DNA of 47,363 nucleotides from Chara braunii (GCA_003427395.1 BFEA01000275.1:1656509-1703871); one strand, 5' to 3'; shown: positions 12,251-22,772, counted from the first letter of the stretch. Translations and numbers: made by a program. Notes: generated by a model from the letters alone, not told the origin.

Positions 12251-12610
12251 ATGGGCAGAACCCAGACAAAGCAAAGGCAACTCAGGATGCCTTATGCACG
12301 GGAAGACCCGCGGGTGCTCGGACCAATTGAGAAAGAGGGAGGGCTCGAGGTGTCTTTGCCCAAGCGGGTCAGAGAAGGGGAGTACATTTCTTCATGGTGG
12401 GGCATGATGTTGGGCACAAACATCTTTGTCTGGATTGAGTCTGGGTTCGACGATCAACAGGAATGCGCACTTATAAAGGTGACCTTGTATGCCTCAGCTA
12501 CCTTTTGGGTCGAGCACGGGATAGAGTTGGCGCAAGGGCATGGAAGCCTGCTTGCTAGGCTTCTGAGGGTCGCCAAGGCAGCTGCAACTAAATGGGCGAG
12601 AGAAGTGTCC
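12251..12610 (+). pseudogene. X4 accessory ORF, 5' part, interrupted by element I
   Basis: I do not recognise this protein. The 120-codon open frame begins at ATG 12251 and stops being collinear exactly where the LTR of element I starts. Its continuation lies 19.4 kb away at 32059-32306. By eye it aligns with X1-X3 of element I: a GGLEVSLPKR strand-like start (X1 GELVELSIPAR), an aromatic IFVWIE patch (X1 AWLWTH) and VTLYA then a helical LLARLLRVAKAA stretch (X1 VRAYLYLG, ISRALRYL). It lies between the giant LTR and gag, the same place that X1-X3 occupy in element I. No signal peptide or catalytic motif is visible. The assembled protein would be about 200 residues, shorter than X1 or X2, and lacks the acidic tail. 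Confidence 0.6.
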
Positions 12611-13817
12611 CGTTGTGAGGAAACACGGGGAGAGGCGCCTACTGTTCGCCGAAGCCAAGGGCAACGACGTCTGTCACCCGACGCGCCCGCTTCCGAGGTC
12701 CTCGGCGACCAGCAGGGTCTGAGTTTCGGAGAGGGGGGCTTGTGTTCCCTGTTTTTACCCTCCTCGGTTCTGGTACCCCCGCGTGTCCTCGCTGTGGCAA
12801 TTTTCAGTAATTACTCAATTGTTTTGCGAGCGTGCACGAGAGCCCTTTCCAAAAGTTAATCTGTGTATATTGCAAGCTCATACAGCAACAAGTTCCAAAC
12901 GTTTTCCAATCGATTTGAATGCACACACCAATTCAGATTAAAGACGTTAGTCCAATCGCAAGCAAGCTGACATATCAACGCATCTCATACATTGACCAAC
13001 CAACTGGCAAGGTTGCACTGCAGGTTTTTCGAATAGTTAGCATCAAGTTCGCATTACAACAAACCAACAGGTCAGTTGGTTACTGAATCAACGGGTCAAG
13101 AAACTCATTCAGCAGAAAGTTCAACATTCACCCCTACAGCAGTTTAGAAGATTCGTTCGTCAATAAGCTCAAACAACCAATTTTTTGGTCAGCATTCTCC
13201 CTCTCTCGCCCCGTCTCTCTTTCCCAGTTCTCTCTCTTTCNNNNNNNNNNNNNNNNNNNNNNNNNNNNNNNNNNNNNNNNNNNNNNNNNNNNNNNNNNNN
13301 NNNNNNNNNNNNNNNNNNNNNNNNNNNNNNNNNNNNNNNNNNNNNNNNNNNNNNNNNNNNNNNNNNNNNNNNNNNNNNNNNNNNNNNNNNNNNNNNNNNN
13401 NNNNNNNNNNNNNNNNNNNNNNNNNNNNNNNNNNNNNNNNNNNNNNNNNNNNNNNNNNNNNNNNNNNNNNNNNNNNNNNNNNNNNNNNNNNNNNNNNNNN
13501 NNNNNNNNNNNNNNNNNNNNNNNNNNNNNNNNNNNNNNNNNNNNNNNNNNNNNNNNNNNNNNNNNNNNNNNNNNNNNNNNNNNNNNNNNNNNNNNNNNNN
13601 NNNNNNNNNNNNNNNNNNNNNNNNNNNNNNNNNNNNNNNNNNNNNNNNNNNNNNNNNNNNNNNNNNNNNNNNNNNNNNNNCTATTTCCGATTAGCGCAGC
13701 GAGTGTTCACAGCCTTCCAGCAAGCTCACACTGCAGGTAGCTCACACACAGGTAAGTATCCCGAACTTAACAGAATAGCAAATGTTCCGCACGCAGGTAA
13801 TCAAAGTTCGCAATACT
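12611..13817 (-). repeat. 3' LTR of element I (with gap)
   Basis: Matches 30822-32058 from the GTTGTGAGGAAAC start to the GCAATACT end. Both copies break into Ns at the same CT-rich point and resume with the same CTATTTCCGATTAGCG word. The first base of the copy is C where the other LTR has T. The inner edge is not followed by a recognisable polypurine tract, so the true boundary may be blurred by deletion. Confidence 0.75.
13241..13680. other. Assembly gap (N run) in 3' LTR
   Basis: 440 unresolved bases, immediately after a CT-rich run. The gap in the other LTR copy has the same flanks, so the missing sequence is probably an LTR-internal repeat. Confidence 0.99.
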
Positions 13818-16800
13818 ACTGGGCGCACACCGCAGCGCTCGAAGCTGTTTTCGATAGGAGTTCTCTCGGTGCATTCCTCCTCCCCTTCCCGAACGTCAAC
13901 TGTTCCGCTGAGCCGCCTCCCGTTAAAGAGGCTAAGAGTTCGCGGATGGCCGAGACTTGTCTGCTCTCAAATCTATTTTCTCTTTCTTCAGCTATCTCAG
14001 CCGTACGCAGCTCTGGCCTCGCTCTCCCCTCACATTTCACTCACTCTCACCCGCCATTGTACTTACTTTCTCTCGTCTACCCCGTTCCGCTTTCGCTCGC
14101 CCGTTTCTTCCTTTTCCCTTGCCCCGGTCTCTCACCCGCTCCACTGAGTCTCCCGCTCTCTCTCTCCCTCTAGCGATGGAGCAAAATGCGTCTATCAATC
14201 AGTCCCGATGCACCTGCCCAAATTTGTTGCCCGATGCGCTAATTCTGTTATACCATGAACAACATTATTAAATTTTGCCTCTCTCCCCTTTCCCGAGAGC
14301 GCTCGCTCTACTTGGATTTTGCCATCCCAGCCCCACACGCCTCCAACCTCATCATCTCTCATCAGGGATTAGGGGGCAGTGGTGCGTGAAAATCACTTAC
14401 CCGCGTAGATGACCAAGTGAACCTTCGCATGACCATGATCCTTGACGGGTTCCAACAATCGGAACAGCTGGTCTCTTTACTCTGGGGGAGAAAGATCTGA
14501 TGACGTCACTCCGAATACGGCTGCCCCTACGTAACGAACTGGTTCGGTCTGAAGGTACTGTAGCTCTCGATCTCAGGTCGTCTCTTCACAGCGTGCCTCC
14601 ATTCTGCAGCAGAAGCCAGGAGCAAATCGGAGAGCGTGGCGATCTTGTCAAGAGGGAGCGACTGTCGCCACAGTCGACTGCTCAATTGCCTGTGCTCTCA
14701 GCGAGTTCTTCCCGCTCAACGAACTCAACAGTGAGCAGCAGCTGGGGACGCCTGACTCACTTCGAACCCCGAACCCGCGAGTAACAGAACCTCGAAGCAG
14801 GTTGAACACGCACGGCTCACCTATATTAAACTGCAATCGTTGGCCGGGCACATCGTGCAGTCTTGCTCCGCGGCTCACTTGCGCTCCCCTGGCTTCACCA
14901 TTCTCTCTCCGACCACCTCGCACGCACCTGCTTTCGATAGCGAGACATGCCTTACACGCTCCTCCCCAGCCACCGGGTCCGAATTGTTCATTCCTCCTGT
15001 TGACCGCATCTTGGGAGCGTTCGACCGCGGGCGGGGAACGCCTTGCGCTTCTCTCCTCCTACCCTCTCTTCCCAGCGATCGTCTCTTCCCGCGTGCTCAA
15101 CCGCTCTGCGGTTTCCCTCTCTCCTCCTACACGTGGAGTAACCGCCTCTCGACTGGGTGTTCCCTCTGCTGCGCATGCGCGGGGGACACCTTGCATGCAA
15201 AAAAAAAAAAAAACCGATTGTGCTTTTCCGCCTGACTATATGCAGACCGCGTCCATTCCCACACACCACAGCAGGTCGAAGCAACCAGATCCTTGAGGCC
15301 TCAGGCCCCAAACACCGCGGCAGCTACCTCAGGCTTGACCTTCGGTCCACCCGTGCTAGTCTCAGTTTTTAGCATGCCTCGCCATGTCAAGCTCGTGGTG
15401 CAGTAGTCCCATGATATTTGAGTCCGAATCAATCTCCTCCAACCGTAGCTGCCCGTAGCAGTTTCAGTTTTGCCCCGTACGGAACCAATCCCGCGCCTGA
15501 ATAACAAACGATACCACACAAAAACACCGTGATAACGCCGAGTCCGAAAACCACCAAGCTGGACTGCGGCAGTCGGGATCTTTTGCCCACCAATCTCAGC
15601 AAGAGCACCATACAACATCACAATCCTGTCGTGACGTCGAACCATTGCCATATTGAAACCGAGGCTGAGCCTATCCATACCGACCCAACGCCGAACCTAA
15701 AATGATCAATTCGAGTCACCGTAAGCCTTAGTGTGCCAATGTCTGTCTACGCCGAATGCCACGGAACGTTGCCAAGTTGGAACCACACCGATCATGAAAT
15801 GCACTGATGGCGATTTGGCGATAATCGCTAGGGGTTGCGGCATCTTATAACTCATACCGTCTCGTTGCTGATCCTGAAATAAATTGCCGTAATGGCCCCG
15901 GACCTGAAAATAAGCCGTTGTGATGTCCCCGAGTCTGAGATAAATCATCGCAGTATCTGAAATGAACTACTGCCATGGTTCCGATCCTGAAATTAATTGG
16001 GGCAGTGACCCCGAATCTGATATAACGGGAGGCGACGTTACCGAATCCGAAGTGTCCCGACGTGACGATACCGAACCTGAAATAAGTCGTCGTACCAGTC
16101 CCGAACCTGACAACAATTCATGCCGTTGTGTCCGAACCTAAGTAGGCTGCCGTACGGGTCCCGAGCCTGGAAATAGACCACCATACTCATTCCGAACCTG
16201 AAAATAATTCCACGGCAGCGGCCACTGCCCTGAAAATAAGTCACCGTAGTGAAACAGTTGTTGCCGGCCCAATACCGAACCAGAAGCCCGTCGGATTCCA
16301 TGGGATGCAGCCACTCCGCATCATACCGAACCTCTCAGAATCATGTACCCGTACCAGGCCAAAACCATTCATACTGTCGGTCCGAAGTAGCACCACCCCG
16401 TGTTGTCCATGCGACTCCCACTCTCAGAACATCCCAACTGCGGTAATGTTAGTAATCAAGCAAACCAACGCAGGGAATCTCGACCATTGGCAGTAGTGAA
16501 AACTGTTAGAATCCAGAGAAAATGATTAATCTGGGGTCAGAGCTGATGGCGGGTAATCGAGGCGAAATTAGGCCAATCTCCCAATAGTCCTGGGTTCCCG
16601 TCCCTTTCGTCGTTTTTTTTAATCATTCTTCCTTTTCCTTAATTCTATTTGTCGAAAATAGTAAATCAACCGTAGATTCCCCAAAATTAAATTCCGAAAA
16701 AGTTTAAATAAAAGGCCGAATCCCTTTTGTCCCTTTTCTCTTTTACCATTTCTAATATTTTTCTATGTTTTTAATTTCATAGCCGGTAACATAAAATAAC

Positions 16801-17124
16801 AAGGGTATTTCCCCTAGAATCAAATGCAGTGAAAAATAAAGTAATAAGGGATATTATGTTTTTCTCTTCTCCCCTACTGGTCTTAATCCCTCTTCCCCAT
16901 CTTTAATTATGGTACTAAAATAGACAGAAATTCAAGGCCTCATTTCGACCCCTGTCGTATGCTGCAGAAACGTTGCGGCGAGGTCAGTTCCCGCGATGCC
17001 TCTCCACGGCAGGCCAATCCAGGTCTAACCCTCTGAATGGCCGGAAATGACAGTCCCTAGATGTGTCGAGTGCGGCCATCCATTTCGCCATCTTTGTGGG
17101 TTACTCGTAAGGTTCAGTGCGCCC
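13818..17124 (-). other. 3' untranslated region of element I
   Basis: A non-coding stretch of about 3.3 kb between integrase remnants and the 3' LTR. The LTR-proximal part is CT-rich (13900-15200) with a 15-bp A run at 15199-15213. The middle holds a degenerate tandem array of about 30 bp (15868-16345). The pol-proximal part (16500-17046) is AT-rich. Open frames here (for example 15301-15678 and 16038-16301 on the - strand) follow the repeat periodicity and are not believable genes. Confidence 0.6.
15868..16345 (-). repeat. Degenerate ~30-bp tandem repeat array
   Basis: The phrase CCGAACCTGAAATAA and variants recur about 15 times, for example near 15900, 15981, 16070, 16103, 16191 and 16226. 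Spacing is irregular (about 25-45 bp). A few weaker copies continue to the left (about 15300-15560). Such arrays between pol and the 3' LTR are known in Tat/Ogre elements. Confidence 0.75.
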
Positions 17125-17262
17125 ACAATCAGGGGTGCCCAAAGCTCCCCTAATTTTTGCTTCCTGGTCAAACCAGAGTACCATCAAAACTCGGACTTGC
17201 CTTTGAGCCTAAGTCCCAAAGCCGCAGATTTCAGGCGGCGCACTGCTTGTGGCCGCCTGACA
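17125..17262 (+). pseudogene. Displaced fragment shared with element III
   Basis: About 137 bp on the + strand that match the - strand of 46930-47061: a non-coding part containing TGGTCAAACCAGAGTACC, then the integrase-derived FRRRTACGRLT codons. The fragment ends abruptly at 17262, and the + strand here opposes the element I pol. It contains a perfect 9-bp inverted repeat (17231-17260, TCAGGCGGC and GCCGCCTGA). The same junction between non-coding sequence and integrase occurs at both places, so the fusion predates their separation. Confidence 0.65.
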
Positions 17263-17312
17263 GTTAGCCCGGACCACTTCTCGACGTCCCCGTCGAGCCC
17301 TAACCACTTACG

Positions 17313-18539
17313 TCAAACGAAGCGGACGAGCTCCAGGGTGATGGCCCGTAAAGGATGCCCACGTCGGCGTTTGATTGTCTTATGTTTCAGTTTGTTCTGA
17401 GTTCTAGGGCTAAGTAGATGTTTCTTAACTTCCTTTTTCCTTCGGGATCTCGACCTTGGTAGGATCCTCTTTTCCTTCTGACGTTGGCCCGAGGAAGGTG
17501 CCGACCCGCTAGTCTGTCTAATGCGAACTCTCCGTCTGGTCCTCTTGACCACGAATAACCATTTCTTCTCTCTTCCTAACGCTAACCCTTTGACTTTTCT
17601 TCTCTCCACTCTTTTCCTCTTCTTGGAACTTTCCCCTGCCTCTAACCGTCTTGAGGGAGCTCCATCCTCCATCGTGGCTTTTCCTTTCCCCTTCGGGCTT
17701 ATCAGTGATAAGGTGGGTGCGTGCCTGGGTCTAAACAACTTTAACCTAGCACCGGCCACTGGGTCCTTCCACCTGGATCCGTCTAATTCTGCTATCATAT
17801 ATGCAGCCCAGTCGAGTGCCTCAACCACTCTGTAAGGTCCCATCCATCTGTTGGCGAGTTTTTCGGATCAGGTCCTCTCCAGTGCTGCGTCGTAGAGAAG
17901 GACCATATCCCCTACGCTCACCCTCTCTTTCTTGATCCGCACGCTCTTATCCCATCTCTGTTTACCTTTGTCCCTCTCCACTGCCAGACGATCTGCTGCC
18001 GTCATAAGGTTGTCTTCCAGACCGTAGGCTATCTGTCTCGTTCTGGCGGCTATGAGTTCCTCTCTGGACATCTTCTCCGCCCAGTCGACAGTTGTCCAGC
18101 TGTTGACGTGAAACTCTATGGGGAGAGGACAATGCCGTCCAAACCATAAGGTGTATGGTGGGTATCCAGTGTTAGCCCAGACCGTGACGTTGTCCGCCCA
18201 TATTGCGTACCGAAAATATCGCGGCCAATCGTTGTCCTTCCCTTTGCACCACTTGGATAGTGACGCTATTAGGGTCTGATGGCCCCTCTCTACTGGAGAG
18301 TTCGATTGTGGGTGGTAGGCAGTGGCTATCGAAACTCTAGCCCTGACTCTCTTGAACACACTCTGAACCTCGTCAGCTAGAAATTTTGCCCCTCTGTCCA
18401 TCACTATCTTGCTTACACAACCATACCTAGACAAGTACTCCAGGACGAAGTTCTTCACTTTCTTTGCTGCCTTGCTTCTGATAAGTCTATCGTCCACGAA
18501 CCCAGTGAAATCGTCTCGTATGTTCACGACGTAGTTCAT
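17313..18539 (-). pseudogene. Integrase core and C-terminal domain of element I, disabled
   Basis: This would integrate element cDNA. From MNYVVN the frame shows the second catalytic Asp in MDRGAKF and the Glu in SPVERGH, spaced 35 residues apart as in retroviral-type D,D-35-E integrases. The first Asp (the HLDLL stretch seen in the element III copy) is missing. The sequence jumps from KEPLQ straight to MNYVVN, so roughly 70 bp were deleted, which also shifts the frame relative to RT. A TGA at 17870-17868, at the position where the element III copy has the Trp of QWSRKL, cuts off the chromodomain-like GPYRVVEALD segment. The last 130 residues are a basic, Lys/Arg-rich tail ending at 17313. 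It is downstream of and overlaps the RT frame. Confidence 0.85.
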
Positions 18540-20442
18540 ATTGAAGTGGCTCTTTGTATTTCACAAGAGCTCTCTTCTGACACTCCTCGCAAGTTATACA
18601 GTATCTTTCGATGTCCTTATACTGTCTTTCCAACCAGTACAACCTGCGTACCTTTTCGTAGATCCCTTTGACTCCTCTATGTCCTCCGACTACCCCGTCA
18701 TGAAGCTCTGCAACTATCGTCGGCCTCTCCGCAGGATCACAAACTACTCGTAGGGGCATCCCTGACCCGAATGGTCTCCGGAACAGATGGGCCGCTCTAA
18801 GACAGTACTGGGCCGCTTGTCTCCGGATGTCTGAATCTTGACTCTCCTCTCCTGACAAATGTTGCCCAATCGTTCGGTATTTGCCCTCGTAAAGGTTAAC
18901 CAGAAATCGTTCGGCGCGTCTCGGCTCAACCATTGTCAGGGTTCCAGCTACTATCGGACGCTCGCCCTCAAGAGGGATCTGAGAAAGCCCGTCCCCCACA
19001 ACATTTTTAGTGCCAGATATCCTCTCAACTGTGTAATCATATAGCCGAATCCGTATTAACCATCGTGCGATGGTCGGGTCTATCAGACTAAAGTCCTTCT
19101 GGAGGACAGAGGCAACTGCTGTGGGGTCCACTCTCAAGATGAATCGTCGCCCATAGATATAGTGTCTGAACGTGTCTAGACACCGCAAAACAGCTAACAC
19201 TTCCTTCTTGAATTGATTGTAGTTGCGCTCAGCCGTATTAAGTGTTCTACTCTCAAATCTTAACGGTCTTTCCTTCCCTCCAACGTCCTTCTGAGACAAC
19301 AATCCACCTACTGAACAAGGTCCAACATCCGTGGATACTATGAAGGGTCTCCCAGCCTCATTATCAAAGAATGGCATGCCCAATACACGTCCTCCCTCCT
19401 TAAATTCGTCTTTAAGTTCTTGCATAGCGAGTTCCTGCGAGGAATCCCAGTAGAATTTCTCAGTCTTTCGAAGGAGTAACCTTAATGACTCAGCCTTCTC
19501 CACATACCCCCGTATGAATATACGCCAGTAACCGACCACTCCCAGAAACTGCCGGACCTCGGTTTGACTATGTAACGGTGACGACCAGTTCAAGAGTTTG
19601 TCTAGCTTCGCCGGATCTGCTCGGCGTCCTCTTGAGTCACATGTAAAGACCAAAATCTTAATAGTCGAGACGGCCCATCGGCTCTTTGTTCCGCTGACCG
19701 TCAAATTCGCATCGTCCAGCTGCTCAAGTACCGCGCAAATATCTGTTAAGTGCTGCTCGACGGATCTTCTAACTCCTGGTACAACCTCTGTCTCATCCTT
19801 GTTTACTGACTCTTTTATAGGAAAGTCATCCAGAAAAAGTTCAATCTTATCAGGGATGAAGTCCTTGAGGACGACTACCATGACTCTCTGAAAAACGGCT
19901 ACCCCATTAGTCCAACCCATAGGGACAACCATCATCTGTATCAGTCCTAGTGGCGTGTGCATAGCCGTGAGGTGCCTGTCCCTTGGATCAAGCGGTACTT
20001 CATCATAGCCTGACAACATATCACAGACCGAATAAATCGACCTGCCTTCGGCCAGTAAGTCAGCATGTGGCACGGAGCCCACGTCTCGTATCGTCACCTC
20101 GTTCACCTTCTGAAGGTCCTGGATCCATCGGATCTTGCCATTCGGTTTCCGTAGGAAGAACCATCGATTAGCGTAGGCAGTATCAGACGACTCCGCAACA
20201 TGGGAAACCATCTTTTCTTTCAGGAAAACGATAACTTCTTTCTTCTCCTTCTGGGCGTATTTCCATCCTGCGTCATTCCAAGGAACATGTGGAATCGTGT
20301 AAATCCTTGCTGGCTTAGCGTATCGAGGGTCAACCCTACCGCGCTCTGCGTCGCTGAAAACTATTGCCTTATCACATGTCTTCAAGATTTCTATCACGCG
20401 TTCTCGCTCCTGTGGGGTCAGATTTCCATCTCCGATGTCCAT
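18487..20442 (-). CDS. pol: Reverse transcriptase, RNase H and integrase zinc-binding region of element I
   Basis: A continuous frame of 651 residues. RT: RKPNGKIRWIQDL at about 98-110, the first catalytic Asp 141 in CDMLSGYDEV, and the YxDD-type box as LFLDDF (Asp 205, 206). RNase H: Asp 372 (STDVGP), Glu 414, Asp 439 and Asp 484 (NVVGDGLSQ). Integrase HHCC zinc site: His 581, His 588, Cys 618, Cys 621. The frame then runs into a non-homologous tail (from about 634) because of the deletion in the integrase core. Family pol proteins are one polyprotein, so the ATG at 20442 is only the start of the open frame. Upstream codons (20443-20779) look like decayed pol linker with stops. RT and RNase H catalytic residues are intact, so this is the best preserved part of element I. 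Confidence 0.92.
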   Translation of the reverse strand: MDIGDGNLTPQERERVIEILKTCDKAIVFSDAERGRVDPRYAKPARIYTIPHVPWNDAGWKYAQKEKKEVIVFLKEKMVSHVAESSDTAYANRWFFLRKPNGKIRWIQDLQKVNEVTIRDVGSVPHADLLAEGRSIYSVCDMLSGYDEVPLDPRDRHLTAMHTPLGLIQMMVVPMGWTNGVAVFQRVMVVVLKDFIPDKIELFLDDFPIKESVNKDETEVVPGVRRSVEQHLTDICAVLEQLDDANLTVSGTKSRWAVSTIKILVFTCDSRGRRADPAKLDKLLNWSSPLHSQTEVRQFLGVVGYWRIFIRGYVEKAESLRLLLRKTEKFYWDSSQELAMQELKDEFKEGGRVLGMPFFDNEAGRPFIVSTDVGPCSVGGLLSQKDVGGKERPLRFESRTLNTAERNYNQFKKEVLAVLRCLDTFRHYIYGRRFILRVDPTAVASVLQKDFSLIDPTIARWLIRIRLYDYTVERISGTKNVVGDGLSQIPLEGERPIVAGTLTMVEPRRAERFLVNLYEGKYRTIGQHLSGEESQDSDIRRQAAQYCLRAAHLFRRPFGSGMPLRVVCDPAERPTIVAELHDGVVGGHRGVKGIYEKVRRLYWLERQYKDIERYCITCEECQKRALVKYKEPLQYELRREHTRRFHWVRGR

Positions 20443-20779
20443 CTCTGCTTCCTCTCTTCCGATAGACGTTGCGGCTCCTTTTTCTTTCTTTCTTTGATTT
20501 CTTTTGCGATCTCTCCTTCCGATATCCCTTCCAGTGCAGATCGCTCGCGGCCCACCGCCGCTGGCTTAACTTTTTGTGCTACTCGCTTGTGTCGCTTGGG
20601 TAGTCCCCCATAGGGGGCCGTGCCCTTAAAAAAGACGCAGATACCACCCCGCCAAATTCCTCATCTGCCTCCTTTGGGTACGAGTTGCCGTCCACTATCA
20701 GCCGACTCTCTAAATCTTCGACCTCCACGATCCGACCTTCTTCCTATGTGAGCAGTGGTCCATACTTCCTCTTGCGAAA
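20443..20779 (-). pseudogene. Decayed linker between protease and RT
   Basis: The - strand here keeps coding-like stretches such as EEGRIVEVEDLESRLIVDGN, but with stop codons. It is probably the N-terminal pol spacer joining protease to RT. No domain is recognised. Confidence 0.4.
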
Positions 20780-21481
20780 TCACACCGCGCGGCCGGAGAT
20801 AGGCAATGACTTAATCTGATCACTGGGTCTTGCACCCACAACGAGAGTTGCTCTGTTCCTCGGGTCCCAAGGCTCCACTGTCTCAATCATAACCCGTGCC
20901 CCATCTAGCTTCTTAATGGACAATATCTGGCTCCCATCCGGTCGCTCTATCGTCACCGCGTGTACGTGGCTCAACCATGTTCGTCCCAAGAGCAGATTGG
21001 AGCTGCAGTTCTTGACTGCAAAGACAGGCAGGGTCACTCGTACCCCTTGGACCTCTATGGCAGCCTTGTGACAAACCCCAGTGATCTGTTGCTTTCTCCC
21101 ATCAGCCGTCTCTATCTCTAATAGGTAGGACCTATCGAGGCCCAGTCCAACCTGCACTGCTAGATCCTCGTCTATAATGACAGCTTCACTGCCGTTATCG
21201 ATCACAACATCTAGTACCGCTCCGTCATTTATGATCGCCTCCACGGCCCCACTACCAAGTATGTAAAATTTGTCTGGAGGCACACCTTCCATCCCATAAA
21301 AAAGGACTGTCGCCATGCGATCTGCTCTGGTAGTCACCCCCGTTACTGCTACTGTAGGAGCGTCCGCTTTAGGAGCCCCCTGAGCCTCCTCTGATAGAGG
21401 TATACGAGTCTTCTGCGTGATCATCTGTAACTCATCGCGAGCCGGCTTCGATGCCGCTAGGTACTCCAGAATAGAGCACTA
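20780..21481 (-). CDS. Retropepsin-like aspartic protease of element I
   Basis: This would cleave the Gag-Pol polyprotein. The active-site loop reads VVIDNGSEAVII (Asp 76 counting from ATG 21424), and the C-terminal hydrophobic-GR motif reads LLLGRTWL. The Asn after Asp replaces the usual Thr or Ser. I believe DNGS variants occur in related elements, but I could not check. The frame continues upstream through a TAG at 21481-21479 into the gag zinc-knuckle protein (CSILEYLAASKPARDEL follows the stop). Gag and protease were therefore one frame, and the TAG is either a readthrough site or, more likely, a TGG-to-TAG mutation. About 214 residues from the first ATG. Confidence 0.85.
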
Positions 21482-22772
21482 CATGGGCTGTCGAAGGGCC
21501 CATCTCAGTGGCTCGACCATGTCAATCTCATCCAGCGAACTCTTCATCGAGAACTTCTTCACTTCCCGCTTTCGCGGCGAAAGAATAACCTCATCTCCAT
21601 TGATCTGCTGTCCGTCCTTCTCCGCCATCACGTAATCCGTGTCGGTCATCTTCGATGTAGACCCTCTTGCGGACTTAGTAGCTGCCACCCTTATGGGTGT
21701 GGTCGCCATGTCTCCTTCGAAAGTTATCTTGATGCTCTGGCTCCTGACCCGCTCCTTTCCTTTACTCGGCTTTACTCTCCTTGCTTCGACATTCTCCTTC
21801 ATCGAAGGGAACATCGATACGTCTCCCAGATGATCCGCGCACTTGACGTACTTGCAGTCATCAAGCACGACAAGTCCTTCATGTATTGCCCGCTTGAGAT
21901 CCGGATAATCTCTCTTGATATGATCATCGCCTCTGCAGTAGACGCAAGAGTTCCTAGGAGTGGATGGCCTGTCATTTGCGCTCCTAGAGATCGAACCCCT
22001 GGCTGCTCTGGGGTCTGGGGACTTGGGATACGGTTCTGATGACGCGCCATATTCCCCTCTCTCATTCCTGCTGCGCGAATCATTGAGGCGGTCTCCATGT
22101 TCGTTTCGCCCGCGTGAATCATCACGTCGGTCTCCTCGGTCGTATCGCCCGAGTGAATCATCACGTCGGTCTCCTCGGTCGTTCCACGCGCGTGAATCAT
22201 CACGTCGGTCTCCTCGGTCGTTCCACCCGCCTGAATCATCACGTCGGTCTCCTCGGTCGTACCACCCCCGCGAGTCGTCGCGCTGTTCTCTCGCGAATCC
22301 CCCGCGGTCATACCGTCCGCGCGAGTCATTTTGTCAGCCTCTGTCTCGATCTCCTCTCTCATACCTGCCTCCCCTGTATCCATCTCGATCCCTCCTCTCA
22401 TATCTGTCATCCCTATATCTGCTCGGTCCGATCTCTCGTATCTGCCATCCCTGTATCTGTCTCGCCGGCCCTGATCTGACTCCCACCGGCCTCGAGAGTC
22501 GCTTCTGCCCCCATTAGTCTCCTAGCTCGCCCATACGCCTCGCGAGCCCTACGGTCCCGGTCTATATCATCATCCCTACGTCGCCATGGCTCATCGTCTC
22601 TTTCCCTTTCCCTCGCACGATAATCAGTTAGCGTTTGAGGATTTTTATCCTCGACACTCCTCCAGGAATCGGTGTTCCTTCGGTCCCAGCGAAGTGAGTA
22701 GGGCCCTCCGGGTTTGTCCCGGTAAGTCGTGGCTCCTATGGTGGTCACAATCTCGGTAACCTGTCTTGTCAA
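21479..22772 (-). pseudogene. gag: Gag nucleocapsid region of element I with RD/RG repeats and a zinc knuckle
   Basis: C-terminal Gag, which would bind genomic RNA. It starts with an Arg/Asp-rich segment (RARERERDDEPWRRRDDD), then a 13-residue repeat (RGDRRDDS plus variable residues) encoded by the 39-bp array at 22076-22290. A CCHC-type knuckle follows (21946-21905), CVYCRGDDHIKRDY, in which the final Cys is Tyr (one G-to-A change from TGT). Next comes a conserved-looking DDCKYVKCADHLGDVSMFPS segment. The frame is broken: the first part (22772-22413) is in one frame, and a frameshift plus an in-frame TGA separate it from the repeat frame. Reading of the array in the other frame (TTEETDVMI) is an artefact. 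Confidence 0.75.
22076..22290 (-). repeat. 39-bp tandem repeat encoding 13-residue gag repeats
   Basis: TGAATCATCACGTCGGTCTC recurs at 22115, 22154, 22193 and 22232, with an exact 39-bp period. Weaker flanking copies lie at about 22077 and 22271. The unit length is a multiple of three, so copy-number change preserves the frame. Confidence 0.9.

Noticed and set aside
13751-13760. Strong splice-donor word CAG/GTAAGTAT in the LTR
   Set aside because: It lies on the strand opposite to element I transcription and no acceptor or exon could be tied to it.
15301-16301. - strand frames with recurring YFQVR-like peptides
   Set aside because: The peptide periodicity comes from the ~30-bp tandem repeats; the frames are short and repeatedly closed.
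22076-22290. CRISPR-like array
   Set aside because: Units are contiguous with no spacers, encode a gag repeat, and the context is eukaryotic.
21799-22410. 203-codon frame with TTEETDVMI repeats
   Set aside because: Shadow frame of the 39-bp gag repeat. The neighbouring frame gives RGDRRDDS modules leading into the zinc knuckle.
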